Assembly: GCF_036983985.1 (NCBI RefSeq)
Contig: NZ_JALAHQ010000003.1
Location: forward strand, 1-64,000
Origin: Alishewanella metallidurans
GTDB lineage: Bacteria; Pseudomonadota; Gammaproteobacteria; Enterobacterales; Alteromonadaceae
DNA length: 64,000 nucleotides
Direction of reading: 5' to 3'
Below, piece by piece: positions 45,428 to 53,790 of this stretch. Each line of letters begins with the position of its first letter. Position 1 is the stretch's first letter. The notes under the pieces are model-generated. The model did no database searches, was not told where the DNA came from, and worked only from the letters and a program-made list of their open reading frames with translations. The position numbers were made by a program, and so were the translations under genes.

Positions 45428-45464
45428 AAACCGACTGTATTATGCTAATACAGTCGGTTTTTTT
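45428..45464. terminator. Strong bidirectional terminator between the pump and tetR genes
   Basis: AAACCGACTGTATTA-TGC-TAATACAGTCGGTTT, a 15-bp perfect stem with a 3-base loop, is followed by TTTT. The AAA/TTT edges let it serve both converging genes. Confidence 0.9.
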
Positions 45465-45477
45465 ATATCTTTTCGGC

Positions 45478-46092
45478 CTACTTTTTCAGCCCTACTAGCA
45501 TGGTGTCTATCATGGCACCGGCGTGTTGGCGCAAATCACATTGTTGTGGCTTTAATAAAAACTTACTAATAATACCACCAACATACATATGCAATGCCAA
45601 GCCAGCTAGGCGTGGGCATAGGCCATCACGTAGTGTGCCGGCTTGCTCTGCGCGTTCAAATGCGCGTTGCAATACGGCTACCGCTAATGTGTCTAAATCA
45701 TCTTGTTTGGTTACGGCTGGGTTTAGCTCGTCAATATATTCGCAGCGATGAAATACAATGGTTAGTACGCGATGATGTTGTTCACTTGAAGCAATTAAAC
45801 TTAAGCTATCTATCATCAAATTCCGTACTTGTTCAAACGGATCTGCGGTGGGATTTTTGTCTATTTCGTCAAGCAAATGCTGATAAGGCAAGCGCACTCG
45901 ATCTAGCATGGCGTTAAATAAATCGGCTTTGTTTTGGAAATGCCAATAAATAGCACCGCGAGTTACATTAGCCGCGACAGCGATTTTTTCTAAAGTAGTG
46001 CGTGATACACCTTGTTGAAAAAACAACACTTCAGCGGCATCTAAAATTGCGGTTCTAGTGCCTTCAGCTTCTGCTTTGGTGCGTCTTGCCAT
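45478..46092 (-). CDS. TetR family regulator (AcrR-like)
   Basis: 204-residue repressor. The N-terminal TetR helix-turn-helix is FFQQGVSRTTLEKIAVAANV with TRGAIYWHFQNKADLF, nearly the AcrR/TtgR consensus. The C-terminal ligand domain is of AcrR type (RVLTIVFHRCEYIDEL). It is convergent with the RND genes rather than divergent, but the AcrR-type palindrome at 41026 is its probable target. No similar palindrome lies upstream of its own start, so autorepression is not evident. Confidence 0.92.
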   Translation of the reverse strand: MARRTKAEAEGTRTAILDAAEVLFFQQGVSRTTLEKIAVAANVTRGAIYWHFQNKADLFNAMLDRVRLPYQHLLDEIDKNPTADPFEQVRNLMIDSLSLIASSEQHHRVLTIVFHRCEYIDELNPAVTKQDDLDTLAVAVLQRAFERAEQAGTLRDGLCPRLAGLALHMYVGGIISKFLLKPQQCDLRQHAGAMIDTMLVGLKK

Positions 46093-46208
46093 TTTACTTC
46101 TCTCAACATAACTAATTGCTTATTACCGCAGCAATTCTACCACAAATTGGTGTTGTGAACCTTAGCTATTAAGTTAAGCAAGGCTTAACACAGATCATAG
46201 TAATGGCG

Positions 46209-46889
46209 TTATTGTATGACAAAATCAAAGTATTGCTCGGTATACACCGGCGGTTGGTGGGTAAAATGCCACCACTCCATGTTATAGACTTTAAAACCGG
46301 CGCTAAGCATTAGGCTTTCGAGTAACTGCCGATGTTCTTGCTGCCGCTTTGTAATACTAGCAGCACCAACGTTGGATATGGGGTCGAACAGATCAAATGG
46401 TGAACCCATATCAATAGGTTGCCATTGGCCACTCGCATTTTGCCGCGCTAAGGTTAGGTCAACGGTGCTGCCACGGCTATGGCCAGATTTTTCTGCTATG
46501 TAGCCGCCGACCAAGGTATCTTTAGCTAAATTGGGGTAAAACTCGGCTTTGGTGCTGGTATCTGCTAAATCGGCAGCCCAACGCATAAAATGATCAACCG
46601 CGCGTTGTGGCCGATAGCAGTCCCAAATCCATAGGCTGTAGCCGTTGGCCATGGCGGCTTGTTGCACTTTAACTAATGCTTTGGCGGCATTTTGTTGTAG
46701 GTAGCATTTATTGGCTTTATAGCCGTCGACCGGGGCACCAACAAAGTTATTGCCACCCAAATAGGCCATATGCACCTGGATATCAGCACTAAGCTGGCTA
46801 ACATCGTTAAAATCAGCTGGTACGTCTGACGCTAATGCGGCTGTCGAACTCGTTGCCAGTAATAATGTGGCTAAGGTGGCTAGCTTCAT
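46209..46889 (-). CDS. M15 family D-alanyl-D-alanine dipeptidase (VanX/DdpX-like), exported
   Basis: Zinc peptidase that splits free D-Ala-D-Ala. From the ATG at 46889 it has 226 residues with a signal peptide (cleavage near ALA-S, residue 20), so it acts in the periplasm, unlike cytosolic VanX. Zinc ligands H137 and D144 are in GHSRGSTVDLTL and H208 in MEWWHFT, with E205 as the catalytic base. R93 in DCYRPQRAVDHF matches the VanX transition-state arginine. The start forms an ATGA overlap with the nhaC stop, so the two are coupled. It probably scavenges D-alanine from peptidoglycan termini, but L,D-dipeptide substrates cannot be excluded. Confidence 0.9.
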   Translation of the reverse strand: MKLATLATLLLATSSTAALASDVPADFNDVSQLSADIQVHMAYLGGNNFVGAPVDGYKANKCYLQQNAAKALVKVQQAAMANGYSLWIWDCYRPQRAVDHFMRWAADLADTSTKAEFYPNLAKDTLVGGYIAEKSGHSRGSTVDLTLARQNASGQWQPIDMGSPFDLFDPISNVGAASITKRQQEHRQLLESLMLSAGFKVYNMEWWHFTHQPPVYTEQYFDFVIQ

Positions 46890-48277
46890 ATCATCAATAC
46901 TCCTGCGGCTAAAAATGCCAGCAATGCTAAGACCCCACAAAATAGCGCATAAGGTAACTGAGTTTTAACGTGCTCTAATAAATCGCAACCGGAGGCGACC
47001 GAGCTCACGGCGGTACTGTCAGATATGGGCGAGCAGTGATCACCAAATACGCCGCCGCTTAAAATGGCGGCCAACACCAACGACGGTGGTAAGCTTAGTA
47101 ATTCAACCATTGGCATACCTATCGGGATCAAAATAGCAAAGGTGCCCCAACTGGTACCTGTGGTGAAAGATATAAGTGCACCGGCTAAAAACAACAGCGC
47201 CGGAATAAGTACCAAGGGTAGGCTATCGCTAACAATAGAAGCAATAAAGGTGCCGGTGCCCAGTACTTTTAAACTACTGCCTAACGCCAGCGAGAGCAGC
47301 ACTATAGTAACCAGTGGTAATAATTCGCTCATGCCTTTAAAGCCAATATCTACCAACTGCTGATGCTTAAAACGCTTACTTAGTAGCATCATGCTATACG
47401 CAACTAAACAGGCTAAGGTAGTGGCATATAATACCGACTGCGACCCCGAACCCTCTACTAAGCGCCCATTGCCTGTCATTAACATAAAACCGATCATTGA
47501 CGCGACTAAGGTAATTAAAGGCACCAGCATATAGCGAGATTGCGTAGGTTTAACATCAATTTCAGTATGTGCCGCTAAGGTATGCAGTTCTTTTTCTGAG
47601 CGACGCATTGGGCCATATACCTTGCCGGTAATGATGGTGTATAGCACTAAAGCTAAGGTAAATAAGGCATAGAAATTTAGCGGTATAGTGCCAATAAGCA
47701 CGGAAACAGCGTTGTCGCCCAGCGAATAATTACTTAATAAACTTAAAATATAAGCGCCCCAGCCATTAAGTAAAATAATGATACAAATAGGCGCACTGGT
47801 GCTGTCTATAATATAGGCCAGCCGAGCGCGGCTCATTTTAAATTTATCAAATAAACCGCGTGAGCTAATACCTGCAGTTAACGAGCTAAGGTTAGACTCG
47901 ATAAAGGTAACTGAGCTAATAAAAAAAGTGAGCAAGCCAGCTTGGCGCGGCGTTTTAGCGATGCCTTTTTCTACTAATAATTTTACCGTTGCCGACACGC
48001 CGCCCGAATCCCGCATATACGCTAGTAAGCCGCCAACCAGTAACGAGAACATAAGAATGCGCGCGTTATCACCATCTCGGGTTACGGCCACGATGCGCTC
48101 TATGGTTTGAATGCTACCGTCGATGAGTAAGCCACCACCAAGACCTTGTGCAGCCTGGATAAAAATCAGTAACTCGGCACTAAATAATGACAGCAGTAAG
48201 GCTAGAATAACTTCTTTACGCCACAATACGACGATAATGGCGACCAACGCCGGGACTAAGGTGAACCAATCAGACAA
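46886..48277 (-). CDS. Na+/H+ antiporter NhaC family protein
   Basis: 463-residue polytopic inner-membrane transporter with about 11-12 helices. The NhaC-type signatures are TFIESNLSSLTAGISSRGLFDKF, STSAPICIIILLNGWGAYI, FTTGTSWGTFAILIPIGMPM and GGVFGDHCSPISDST. Members exchange sodium for protons or for organic substrates such as malate/lactate. Coupling to the D-Ala-D-Ala dipeptidase gene raises the possibility that it moves an amino acid or dipeptide with sodium, which is only an inference. The 214-base gap upstream is shared with the divergent M14 gene. Confidence 0.87.
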   Translation of the reverse strand: MSDWFTLVPALVAIIVVLWRKEVILALLLSLFSAELLIFIQAAQGLGGGLLIDGSIQTIERIVAVTRDGDNARILMFSLLVGGLLAYMRDSGGVSATVKLLVEKGIAKTPRQAGLLTFFISSVTFIESNLSSLTAGISSRGLFDKFKMSRARLAYIIDSTSAPICIIILLNGWGAYILSLLSNYSLGDNAVSVLIGTIPLNFYALFTLALVLYTIITGKVYGPMRRSEKELHTLAAHTEIDVKPTQSRYMLVPLITLVASMIGFMLMTGNGRLVEGSGSQSVLYATTLACLVAYSMMLLSKRFKHQQLVDIGFKGMSELLPLVTIVLLSLALGSSLKVLGTGTFIASIVSDSLPLVLIPALLFLAGALISFTTGTSWGTFAILIPIGMPMVELLSLPPSLVLAAILSGGVFGDHCSPISDSTAVSSVASGCDLLEHVKTQLPYALFCGVLALLAFLAAGVLMI

Positions 48278-48491
48278 AATAGACTCCTGGTATTATTATT
48301 CTATTTTTCAAAGCGCAGAATAATTTATACAGTTTGTGCCGGCGTGTCGCAAGCACTGCGCCTAATTTTGCGATAAAGAGGGTCTTGCGATGGACAGCGC
48401 TATGCAGCCGATTGCTGGTATCAACGTGTCTTGCTATTTCTAGCATAAGTACCGATGCTAACAGGTTAGAGTAATTCAGTAAGGGTACTTT

Positions 48492-49916
48492 ATGCGGTGT
48501 GCATTAAGAGGGCTTCTGGTCGGTGTTTTCAGTTTAACGATGGCGGTGCAGGCAATGACAGTAAATACTTTGTCGGTAGAACAATATCAGCAAATTAAAC
48601 AAAGCGGGCTAGATAAACCGCAACTTACGTATAATGATATTGCGCCTGTATTAAAACAACACCAGCAAAACCCGTTATTTAAATTTACGCAATTGGGGCA
48701 GTCAGCACTGGGTACACCCATTTGGCAAATTGATATTGGTACTGGCCCTATCAAGCTTTTAGCGTGGTCGCAAATGCACGGTGACGAATCTACCGCCACT
48801 GCCGCCTTGATGGACTTACTCAACTTTATTAGTGCTGCTGAGCAGAAAAAATGGCGCGATACTTGGTTAAATGAAGTCAGTTTGCGCTTAGTACCAATGG
48901 TAAACCCAGATGGCGCTGCAGCGCATACGCGCTTTAACAGTATGGGCATAGATATTAACCGCGATGCCAAAGCGTTACAAACGCCCGAAGGGCAGCTGCT
49001 GATGCAGGTAGCAAAAGACTTCAAACCCGATTTTGGTCTAAATTTGCATGATCAAAATCGTTTCTATGCAGTGGGTGATAGCAACAAGCAAACAACTATT
49101 TCTGTTTTAGCACCAGCATTTAACGATGCCAAAGATATTGATGCACCGCGAAAAAAGGCCATGCAACTGATTGGTGATATGGCTGATTTAATGGCACAGC
49201 AGTTACCGGGATATTTAGGCAAATATGACGATACGTTTTCTTGGCGTTCGTTTGGTGACACGTTTTCAGGCATGGGCATTAGCACCATACTTATCGAATC
49301 TGGCGGTCACCCAGCTGATGATAACCGGCAGGTAGCGCGGCGTTTAAATACCCAGCTGCTGGTAATGAGTATAGAAAGTATCGGCAGTAAGGCATATCAA
49401 CGTCAGCCGCTTACGGCGTACCAAGGCATACCTTTTAATCGCAGTGATGCCATTAAAGACGTATTGATTAAAAACTTAGGCATTAGTGTTAACGGACACA
49501 GTGCAAGGGTAGACCTTGCATTAGAGCTTGGCATAAACAACAGTAAGCCGGCGCGTATTCAAGATATTGGCGATCTCTCTATTTATTCTAGTTACCATCA
49601 ATTTGATGCGAGCCAGTTGGTTTATCAAGCCGGAAAAACGTATGCGTTAACGAAAAAACTTAAGCTTGATAAAACCACCTATCTTCAGCTATTACGTGAT
49701 GGTTACAGCCATTTTAGTGGCGACACTAAGCTTATTGAAAACCAAACAGATTGGCCTGTCGTGTTTAGCAATAAAGGTCTTAATTCAGCTTATCCAATGC
49801 GTTATCAACAGGCTACGTTTTTACTCGCTACCGCCGAAGGTGTTGAATTTGCGCTACTTAATGGCCAATTATTAGCATTAACTCAGGCTAGGCTGCTATA
49901 CGCAAATGGCCGCTAG
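48492..49916 (+). CDS. M14 family zinc carboxypeptidase, exported
   Basis: 474-residue metallocarboxypeptidase with a signal peptide (about 1-21). Zinc ligands H96 and E99 in SQMHGDESTAT and H186 in LNLHDQNRF are present, and E269 in ILIESGG is the likely catalytic glutamate. NPDGAAAHTRFNSMGIDINRDA is the M14 substrate-pocket segment. The C-terminal 170 residues are an extra domain without a clear name. M14 includes murein peptide amidase MpaA, which cuts gamma-D-Glu-diaminopimelate. The neighbours make a peptidoglycan-peptide substrate attractive, but ordinary peptides are equally possible. Confidence 0.85.
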   Translation: MRCALRGLLVGVFSLTMAVQAMTVNTLSVEQYQQIKQSGLDKPQLTYNDIAPVLKQHQQNPLFKFTQLGQSALGTPIWQIDIGTGPIKLLAWSQMHGDESTATAALMDLLNFISAAEQKKWRDTWLNEVSLRLVPMVNPDGAAAHTRFNSMGIDINRDAKALQTPEGQLLMQVAKDFKPDFGLNLHDQNRFYAVGDSNKQTTISVLAPAFNDAKDIDAPRKKAMQLIGDMADLMAQQLPGYLGKYDDTFSWRSFGDTFSGMGISTILIESGGHPADDNRQVARRLNTQLLVMSIESIGSKAYQRQPLTAYQGIPFNRSDAIKDVLIKNLGISVNGHSARVDLALELGINNSKPARIQDIGDLSIYSSYHQFDASQLVYQAGKTYALTKKLKLDKTTYLQLLRDGYSHFSGDTKLIENQTDWPVVFSNKGLNSAYPMRYQQATFLLATAEGVEFALLNGQLLALTQARLLYANGR

Positions 49917-49998
49917 CGGCGCAAAAAAGAGCAAATGAAACTAGCGCTTTAGCGGTGATATGCCACACTTCTAATCAAAATCACTATTTTGGGGATGT

Positions 49999-50802
49999 GT
50001 GGTGTACTTTTTTAGGTCGCTATTATTACTAAGCTTGCTGTGCTGTAGTGCCAATGCCGTGGATGCGTTGGCAACTAATAGTAGGCTAAAGTCGGCTGCA
50101 CTTAAGCAGGATGCTGGTTCACAAGTACTTCGGTTTGGTTTGTATTACCCGCATTTATCGCCATACATTTATACCGCGCCAATCAATAATCAGGTTATAG
50201 GCATAGTGCCTGAGGTGCTGGCACCGTTTTTTAAGCAACATAATATTACTATTGAATATGTGTTTGATAAGGTATCAGCGTTAAAGCGGCGGTTAAATAA
50301 TAGCGACATTGATATGATGATTTTAAATGCGTCCTGGGCGATTAATCCTGAACAGGTGTTGTTTTCTGCAGGGGTAGTGCCGTACAACGATTACTTATAT
50401 TCACGCCTGCCAGAACAAGAAATTACCGAACCGCAACAGTTAGATAATAAAGCGATATGCACACGCCAATATTATGTTTATCCTAAATTGTCGGCGTTGT
50501 TTACCGGTGAGTTATCGCTGCGTGTTGATTCTTCGAGCCAGGCAGCACAGTTACGTATGTTATTTAGTCAGCGCTGTGATTATGCCTACATCAATGAGAT
50601 CGTGGCGAAGTGGGAATTACAAAATCAGTTTCAGAACCAGCAAATATATCGCTCTGCAGTATACCAAGGCGAGTCAATGCTCACGTTAGGGGTTAGCCCG
50701 AAATTGGAGAAACTACTACCAGAATTAAACGCCTATATACAGCAGCAACAGCAAAGTGGCGAAATAAAACGGATTATTAATCGTTATGTTCATTATGACT
50801 AG
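49999..50802 (+). CDS. Periplasmic solute-binding protein, family 3 type (orphan)
   Basis: 267-residue exported protein with a signal peptide (about 1-20) and the SBP_bac_3 bilobal fold: RFGLYYPHLSPYIYTA, GIVPEVLAPFFKQHNITIEYVF, DIDMMILNASW and CDYAYINEIVAKW. The start is GTG 49999, or GTG 50002 three bases on, with GGGG upstream. No ABC permease or ATPase gene is adjacent, so it may serve as a sensor or with a remote transporter. Its end overlaps that of the convergent namZ by 4 bases. Confidence 0.82.
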   Translation: MVYFFRSLLLLSLLCCSANAVDALATNSRLKSAALKQDAGSQVLRFGLYYPHLSPYIYTAPINNQVIGIVPEVLAPFFKQHNITIEYVFDKVSALKRRLNNSDIDMMILNASWAINPEQVLFSAGVVPYNDYLYSRLPEQEITEPQQLDNKAICTRQYYVYPKLSALFTGELSLRVDSSSQAAQLRMLFSQRCDYAYINEIVAKWELQNQFQNQQIYRSAVYQGESMLTLGVSPKLEKLLPELNAYIQQQQQSGEIKRIINRYVHYD

Positions 50803-51968
50803 CGGTACAATAAATAAGGTTGTCGTTGTTGCTTAAATTGCGCTAACCCTGCTTGCCAACTGGCACGGATATCATGCTCTGACATACCCTGAGTAATTTG
50901 TAAACGCAGCTGATCGGTACCGGCAAGCTTATCCATAAAGGCCGGTGCCGTAAAAAATACGTCGTTATGCTTGGCAAACAACTGCTGCCAACGCAGTAAA
51001 TAGCTTAGGTTTAAGCCTGAAGCGCTAACATGGCGTAAATCTTCACCGTGCAGAGCTTTATTCATTAATGGCGGCGTTAATGCTGCACCGGGTGTTGATA
51101 CTGGTGTAAACGCAAAATCGCCTAGTGCAAACTTGTCATAGCCAATAACTTGAAATGCAAATGCAGTACCGCGGCCAATGCTTAGTGGTGTGGCCTCAAA
51201 AAAGCCGAGTGACGGGTAAAGAGCAATTGACTGCTCATTGGGCAAATTTGGGCTTGGCCTAACTGGCAGCGCATACGGCATATCGCGCTGATAACCGGCC
51301 ACTGGAATTACGTTAAGGGTTAGCTTATCGGCATTAGCTATCCAACCTTCGCCTTTTATCATTTGTGCAAGTTCGCCCACTGTCATGCCGTGCAATAGTG
51401 GAATGGGGTGCATGCCTACGAAAGATTGAAATTTAACATCTAACACAGGGCCGTCAACATAGGCGCCGTTAGGGTTTGGCCGGTCTAACACTAACATAGC
51501 CACGTTATTTTGCGCCGCCGCTTCCATTAAGTAATGCATTGAACTGATATAGGTGTAATAGCGCACCCCAACGTCTTGAATATCAAATACCACAATATCA
51601 ACTTGCTGCATTTGCGCAGCACTAGGTTTTTTATTTGCGCCGTATAAAGATAATAGTGGTAAGCCAGTTTTGCTATCGGTGCTGTTATTAACCTTGGCAC
51701 CGGCGTCATAATCGCCACGAAAACCATGCTCAGGGGCAAAAATACTGACAATATTAACGTTGTTGGCTAGCAGTACATCGACTAAATGTTGTTCACCTAC
51801 CTGCGAGGTTTGGTTAACCAACACGGCCACCCGTTTACCCTGTAACAGCGGTAAATAACGTTCTAACTGCTCTGCGCCAGTTTGTATTGGCGTAGCCCCT
51901 AGGTTGTTGGCGTTAGCGGCGTTGATGAGTAATAAACCACTAAGCAGCAACCAGACTAAGGTTTTCAT
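50799..51968 (-). CDS. namZ: Exo-beta-N-acetylmuramidase NamZ (DUF1343)
   Basis: 389-residue glycosidase of the NamZ/YbbC family that removes MurNAc from the non-reducing ends of peptidoglycan chains. It has a signal peptide (about 1-20, ending NAANA) and so acts in the periplasm or outside. Family motifs are intact: IFAPEHGFRGDYDAGAKV, DIQDVGVRYYTYISSMHYLMEA, VLDRPNPNGAYVDGPVL, GMTVGELAQMIKGEGWI and SPNLPNEQSIALYPSLGFFE. It is the last gene of the symporter-murK-murQ-namZ operon, and its ATG overlaps the murQ stop. It should pair with the NagZ encoded at 55495. Confidence 0.93.
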   Translation of the reverse strand: MKTLVWLLLSGLLLINAANANNLGATPIQTGAEQLERYLPLLQGKRVAVLVNQTSQVGEQHLVDVLLANNVNIVSIFAPEHGFRGDYDAGAKVNNSTDSKTGLPLLSLYGANKKPSAAQMQQVDIVVFDIQDVGVRYYTYISSMHYLMEAAAQNNVAMLVLDRPNPNGAYVDGPVLDVKFQSFVGMHPIPLLHGMTVGELAQMIKGEGWIANADKLTLNVIPVAGYQRDMPYALPVRPSPNLPNEQSIALYPSLGFFEATPLSIGRGTAFAFQVIGYDKFALGDFAFTPVSTPGAALTPPLMNKALHGEDLRHVSASGLNLSYLLRWQQLFAKHNDVFFTAPAFMDKLAGTDQLRLQITQGMSEHDIRASWQAGLAQFKQQRQPYLLYR

Positions 51969-52900
51969 TAGCTGTTGTCCTGCTGTAATACTTTACGAAT
52001 AAAGCCCTGTTGTTGCTGTAGCTGAATTTTACAGTGTGCAACACTCTGGCCGCTAAGAATATGCAAAATAGCCAGTTTAGCGTTCATTTCGGCGGCTTTT
52101 AACGCTTCGCGCGCAGTAGCAAGGTCGCATTCAGTCGCTTGCACTACAATACGAATTGCCCGTGCTACCAGCTTTTCGTTGCTGGCGTGTAAATCGACCA
52201 TTAGGTTTTGATACACTTTGCCACTGCGGATCATCGCGCTAGTACTAAGCATATTTAAAATTAATTTTTGCGCTGTGCCGGCTTTCATTCGGGTAGAACC
52301 GGTAACCACTTCTGGGCCGACAACGGCACTAATGCCAATATCAGCGGCACTGAGCACCGGTGCATTGGCATTGCAGCTAATGGCTGCCGTGAAACAACCC
52401 ATACTGCGTGCATAAGCTAAGCCACCTAGCACATAAGGCGTGCGGCCGCTGGCGGCTATGCCAACTAAGATATCATTTGCACTTAGGTTTATGCGCTTTA
52501 AATCAGTTTCTGCCAACTGTGGGTTGTCTTCAGCACCTTCAACCGCTTTATAGATTGCACTCTCGCCACCAGCTATTAGCGCTACTACCTGAGCGGCGGG
52601 CACGCTAAAAGTGGGCGGGCATTCTACCGCATCAAGTATACCCAAGCGGCCACTGGTGCCTGCGCCTAAATAAACTAATCTGCCGCCAGCGGCAAATGCA
52701 TCGACAATGCGATCGACTACGGCAGCTACGCTGGGTAAACATTGCTGTAGGCTTTTCGCAACAGTTTGATCTTCAGCATTAATACGCTGCACTATCTCAA
52801 GGCTAGATAGCAAGTCAATATCCCAACTGTTGGGGTTGCGTGCTTCTGAGCTCATGCTATTGAGTTGTTCCAGTAAAACGTCCTGAGTATTATTCGTCAT
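51968..52900 (-). CDS. murQ: N-acetylmuramic acid 6-phosphate etherase
   Basis: Cytosolic SIS-domain lyase that removes D-lactate from MurNAc-6P to give GlcNAc-6P. It has 310 residues (E. coli MurQ 298). The signature GAGTSGRLGILDAVECPPTF includes E93, and E121 in YKAVEGAED fits the second catalytic glutamate. VVGPEVVTGSTRMKAGTAQK and the C-terminal NAKLAILHI are standard. It overlaps the kinase gene by 11 bases and namZ by one. No murR regulator or murP PTS permease accompanies it. The kinase and symporter take their place. Confidence 0.97.
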   Translation of the reverse strand: MTNNTQDVLLEQLNSMSSEARNPNSWDIDLLSSLEIVQRINAEDQTVAKSLQQCLPSVAAVVDRIVDAFAAGGRLVYLGAGTSGRLGILDAVECPPTFSVPAAQVVALIAGGESAIYKAVEGAEDNPQLAETDLKRINLSANDILVGIAASGRTPYVLGGLAYARSMGCFTAAISCNANAPVLSAADIGISAVVGPEVVTGSTRMKAGTAQKLILNMLSTSAMIRSGKVYQNLMVDLHASNEKLVARAIRIVVQATECDLATAREALKAAEMNAKLAILHILSGQSVAHCKIQLQQQQGFIRKVLQQDNS

Positions 52901-53783
52901 GAGTGTGTCCAGAAAAGGGTGAAGAGCTGCTTAATTGAGATGCAAGAATATAGGCGCCATCTAAAGCCGTGCCTAATGCAGGCTGCAGTAAAGTTCGACA
53001 ATGCTCAGTTAATAACGGCTTGGTTACTTCGGCCAAACCACCAAGTAGCACTACCGGTAAGTCAAATTGTTCACGTGCGCTAAACACCAACTGCTGTACC
53101 GCATCAACATGGCGTTGCAGCAGGTTAGCAGCGAGTGGACATTGCCAAGCATGGTTAAATATTAACGGTGTTAACGCTGCGAATTCAGCAGGGCTAGCGG
53201 TTTTTAACCAAGGCAGTAAGCTGGCGGCATTGTTGCCAATTTGCACGGCTATTTGCTGTAATAACGGGCTGCTTATACCTGCTAGGCTATCTATTTGCCA
53301 CAGCAACTCGCGTACCGCTTGTTTGCCTAACCAAGCGCCACCGCCTTCGTCGCCAATATTAAAGCCCCAGCCACCTACTTGATGTTCAGAGCCATCAGCT
53401 AATAAACGCATAGCAACCGAGCCAGTGCCTAAGGCCACTACTAATACCGGCTGGCCTAAATTGGCACCATATAAAGACGTTTTAGCATCAGTGGTGAGTA
53501 AAAAGTTTGCATAATGCCCACTGAGTTGCTCGCTGGCTAGTTGTTGTTGCTGCGGATTACCTGCACCAGCTAAGCCCATAACGGCAAAGGCTTGTTGGCT
53601 GCTGATACCGGCTTGTTGGCATACACCTCTGGTCAGCTGGTTAATATTGGTTATTGCCAAGGCAAAATCGTTGGTCAACGACGCCGGTCCGGCTTGTTGT
53701 TGCCAGCGTTCACCCGTGATGTTGTTCGTTAGGCGTGCCAGTGTTTTACTGCCGCCGCCATCAATCGCGATGGTCCACATCAT
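52890..53783 (-). CDS. murK: N-acetylmuramate/N-acetylglucosamine kinase (BadF/BcrA ATPase family, MurK-like)
   Basis: 297-residue sugar kinase of the NAGK/BadF-BcrA fold. The phosphate-1 motif IDGGGSKTLARL is at residues 7-18. VMGLAGAGN, VLVVALGTGSVAMR, GGWGFNIGDEGGGAWLG and PVVLLGGLAE follow in family order. MurK enzymes phosphorylate MurNAc and GlcNAc at C6 in organisms that import the free sugars. Placed between a symporter and murQ, that is the evident role. Starts 7 bases after the symporter stop. Confidence 0.9.
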   Translation of the reverse strand: MMWTIAIDGGGSKTLARLTNNITGERWQQQAGPASLTNDFALAITNINQLTRGVCQQAGISSQQAFAVMGLAGAGNPQQQQLASEQLSGHYANFLLTTDAKTSLYGANLGQPVLVVALGTGSVAMRLLADGSEHQVGGWGFNIGDEGGGAWLGKQAVRELLWQIDSLAGISSPLLQQIAVQIGNNAASLLPWLKTASPAEFAALTPLIFNHAWQCPLAANLLQRHVDAVQQLVFSAREQFDLPVVLLGGLAEVTKPLLTEHCRTLLQPALGTALDGAYILASQLSSSSPFSGHTHDE

Positions 53784-53790
53784 ATTATTC

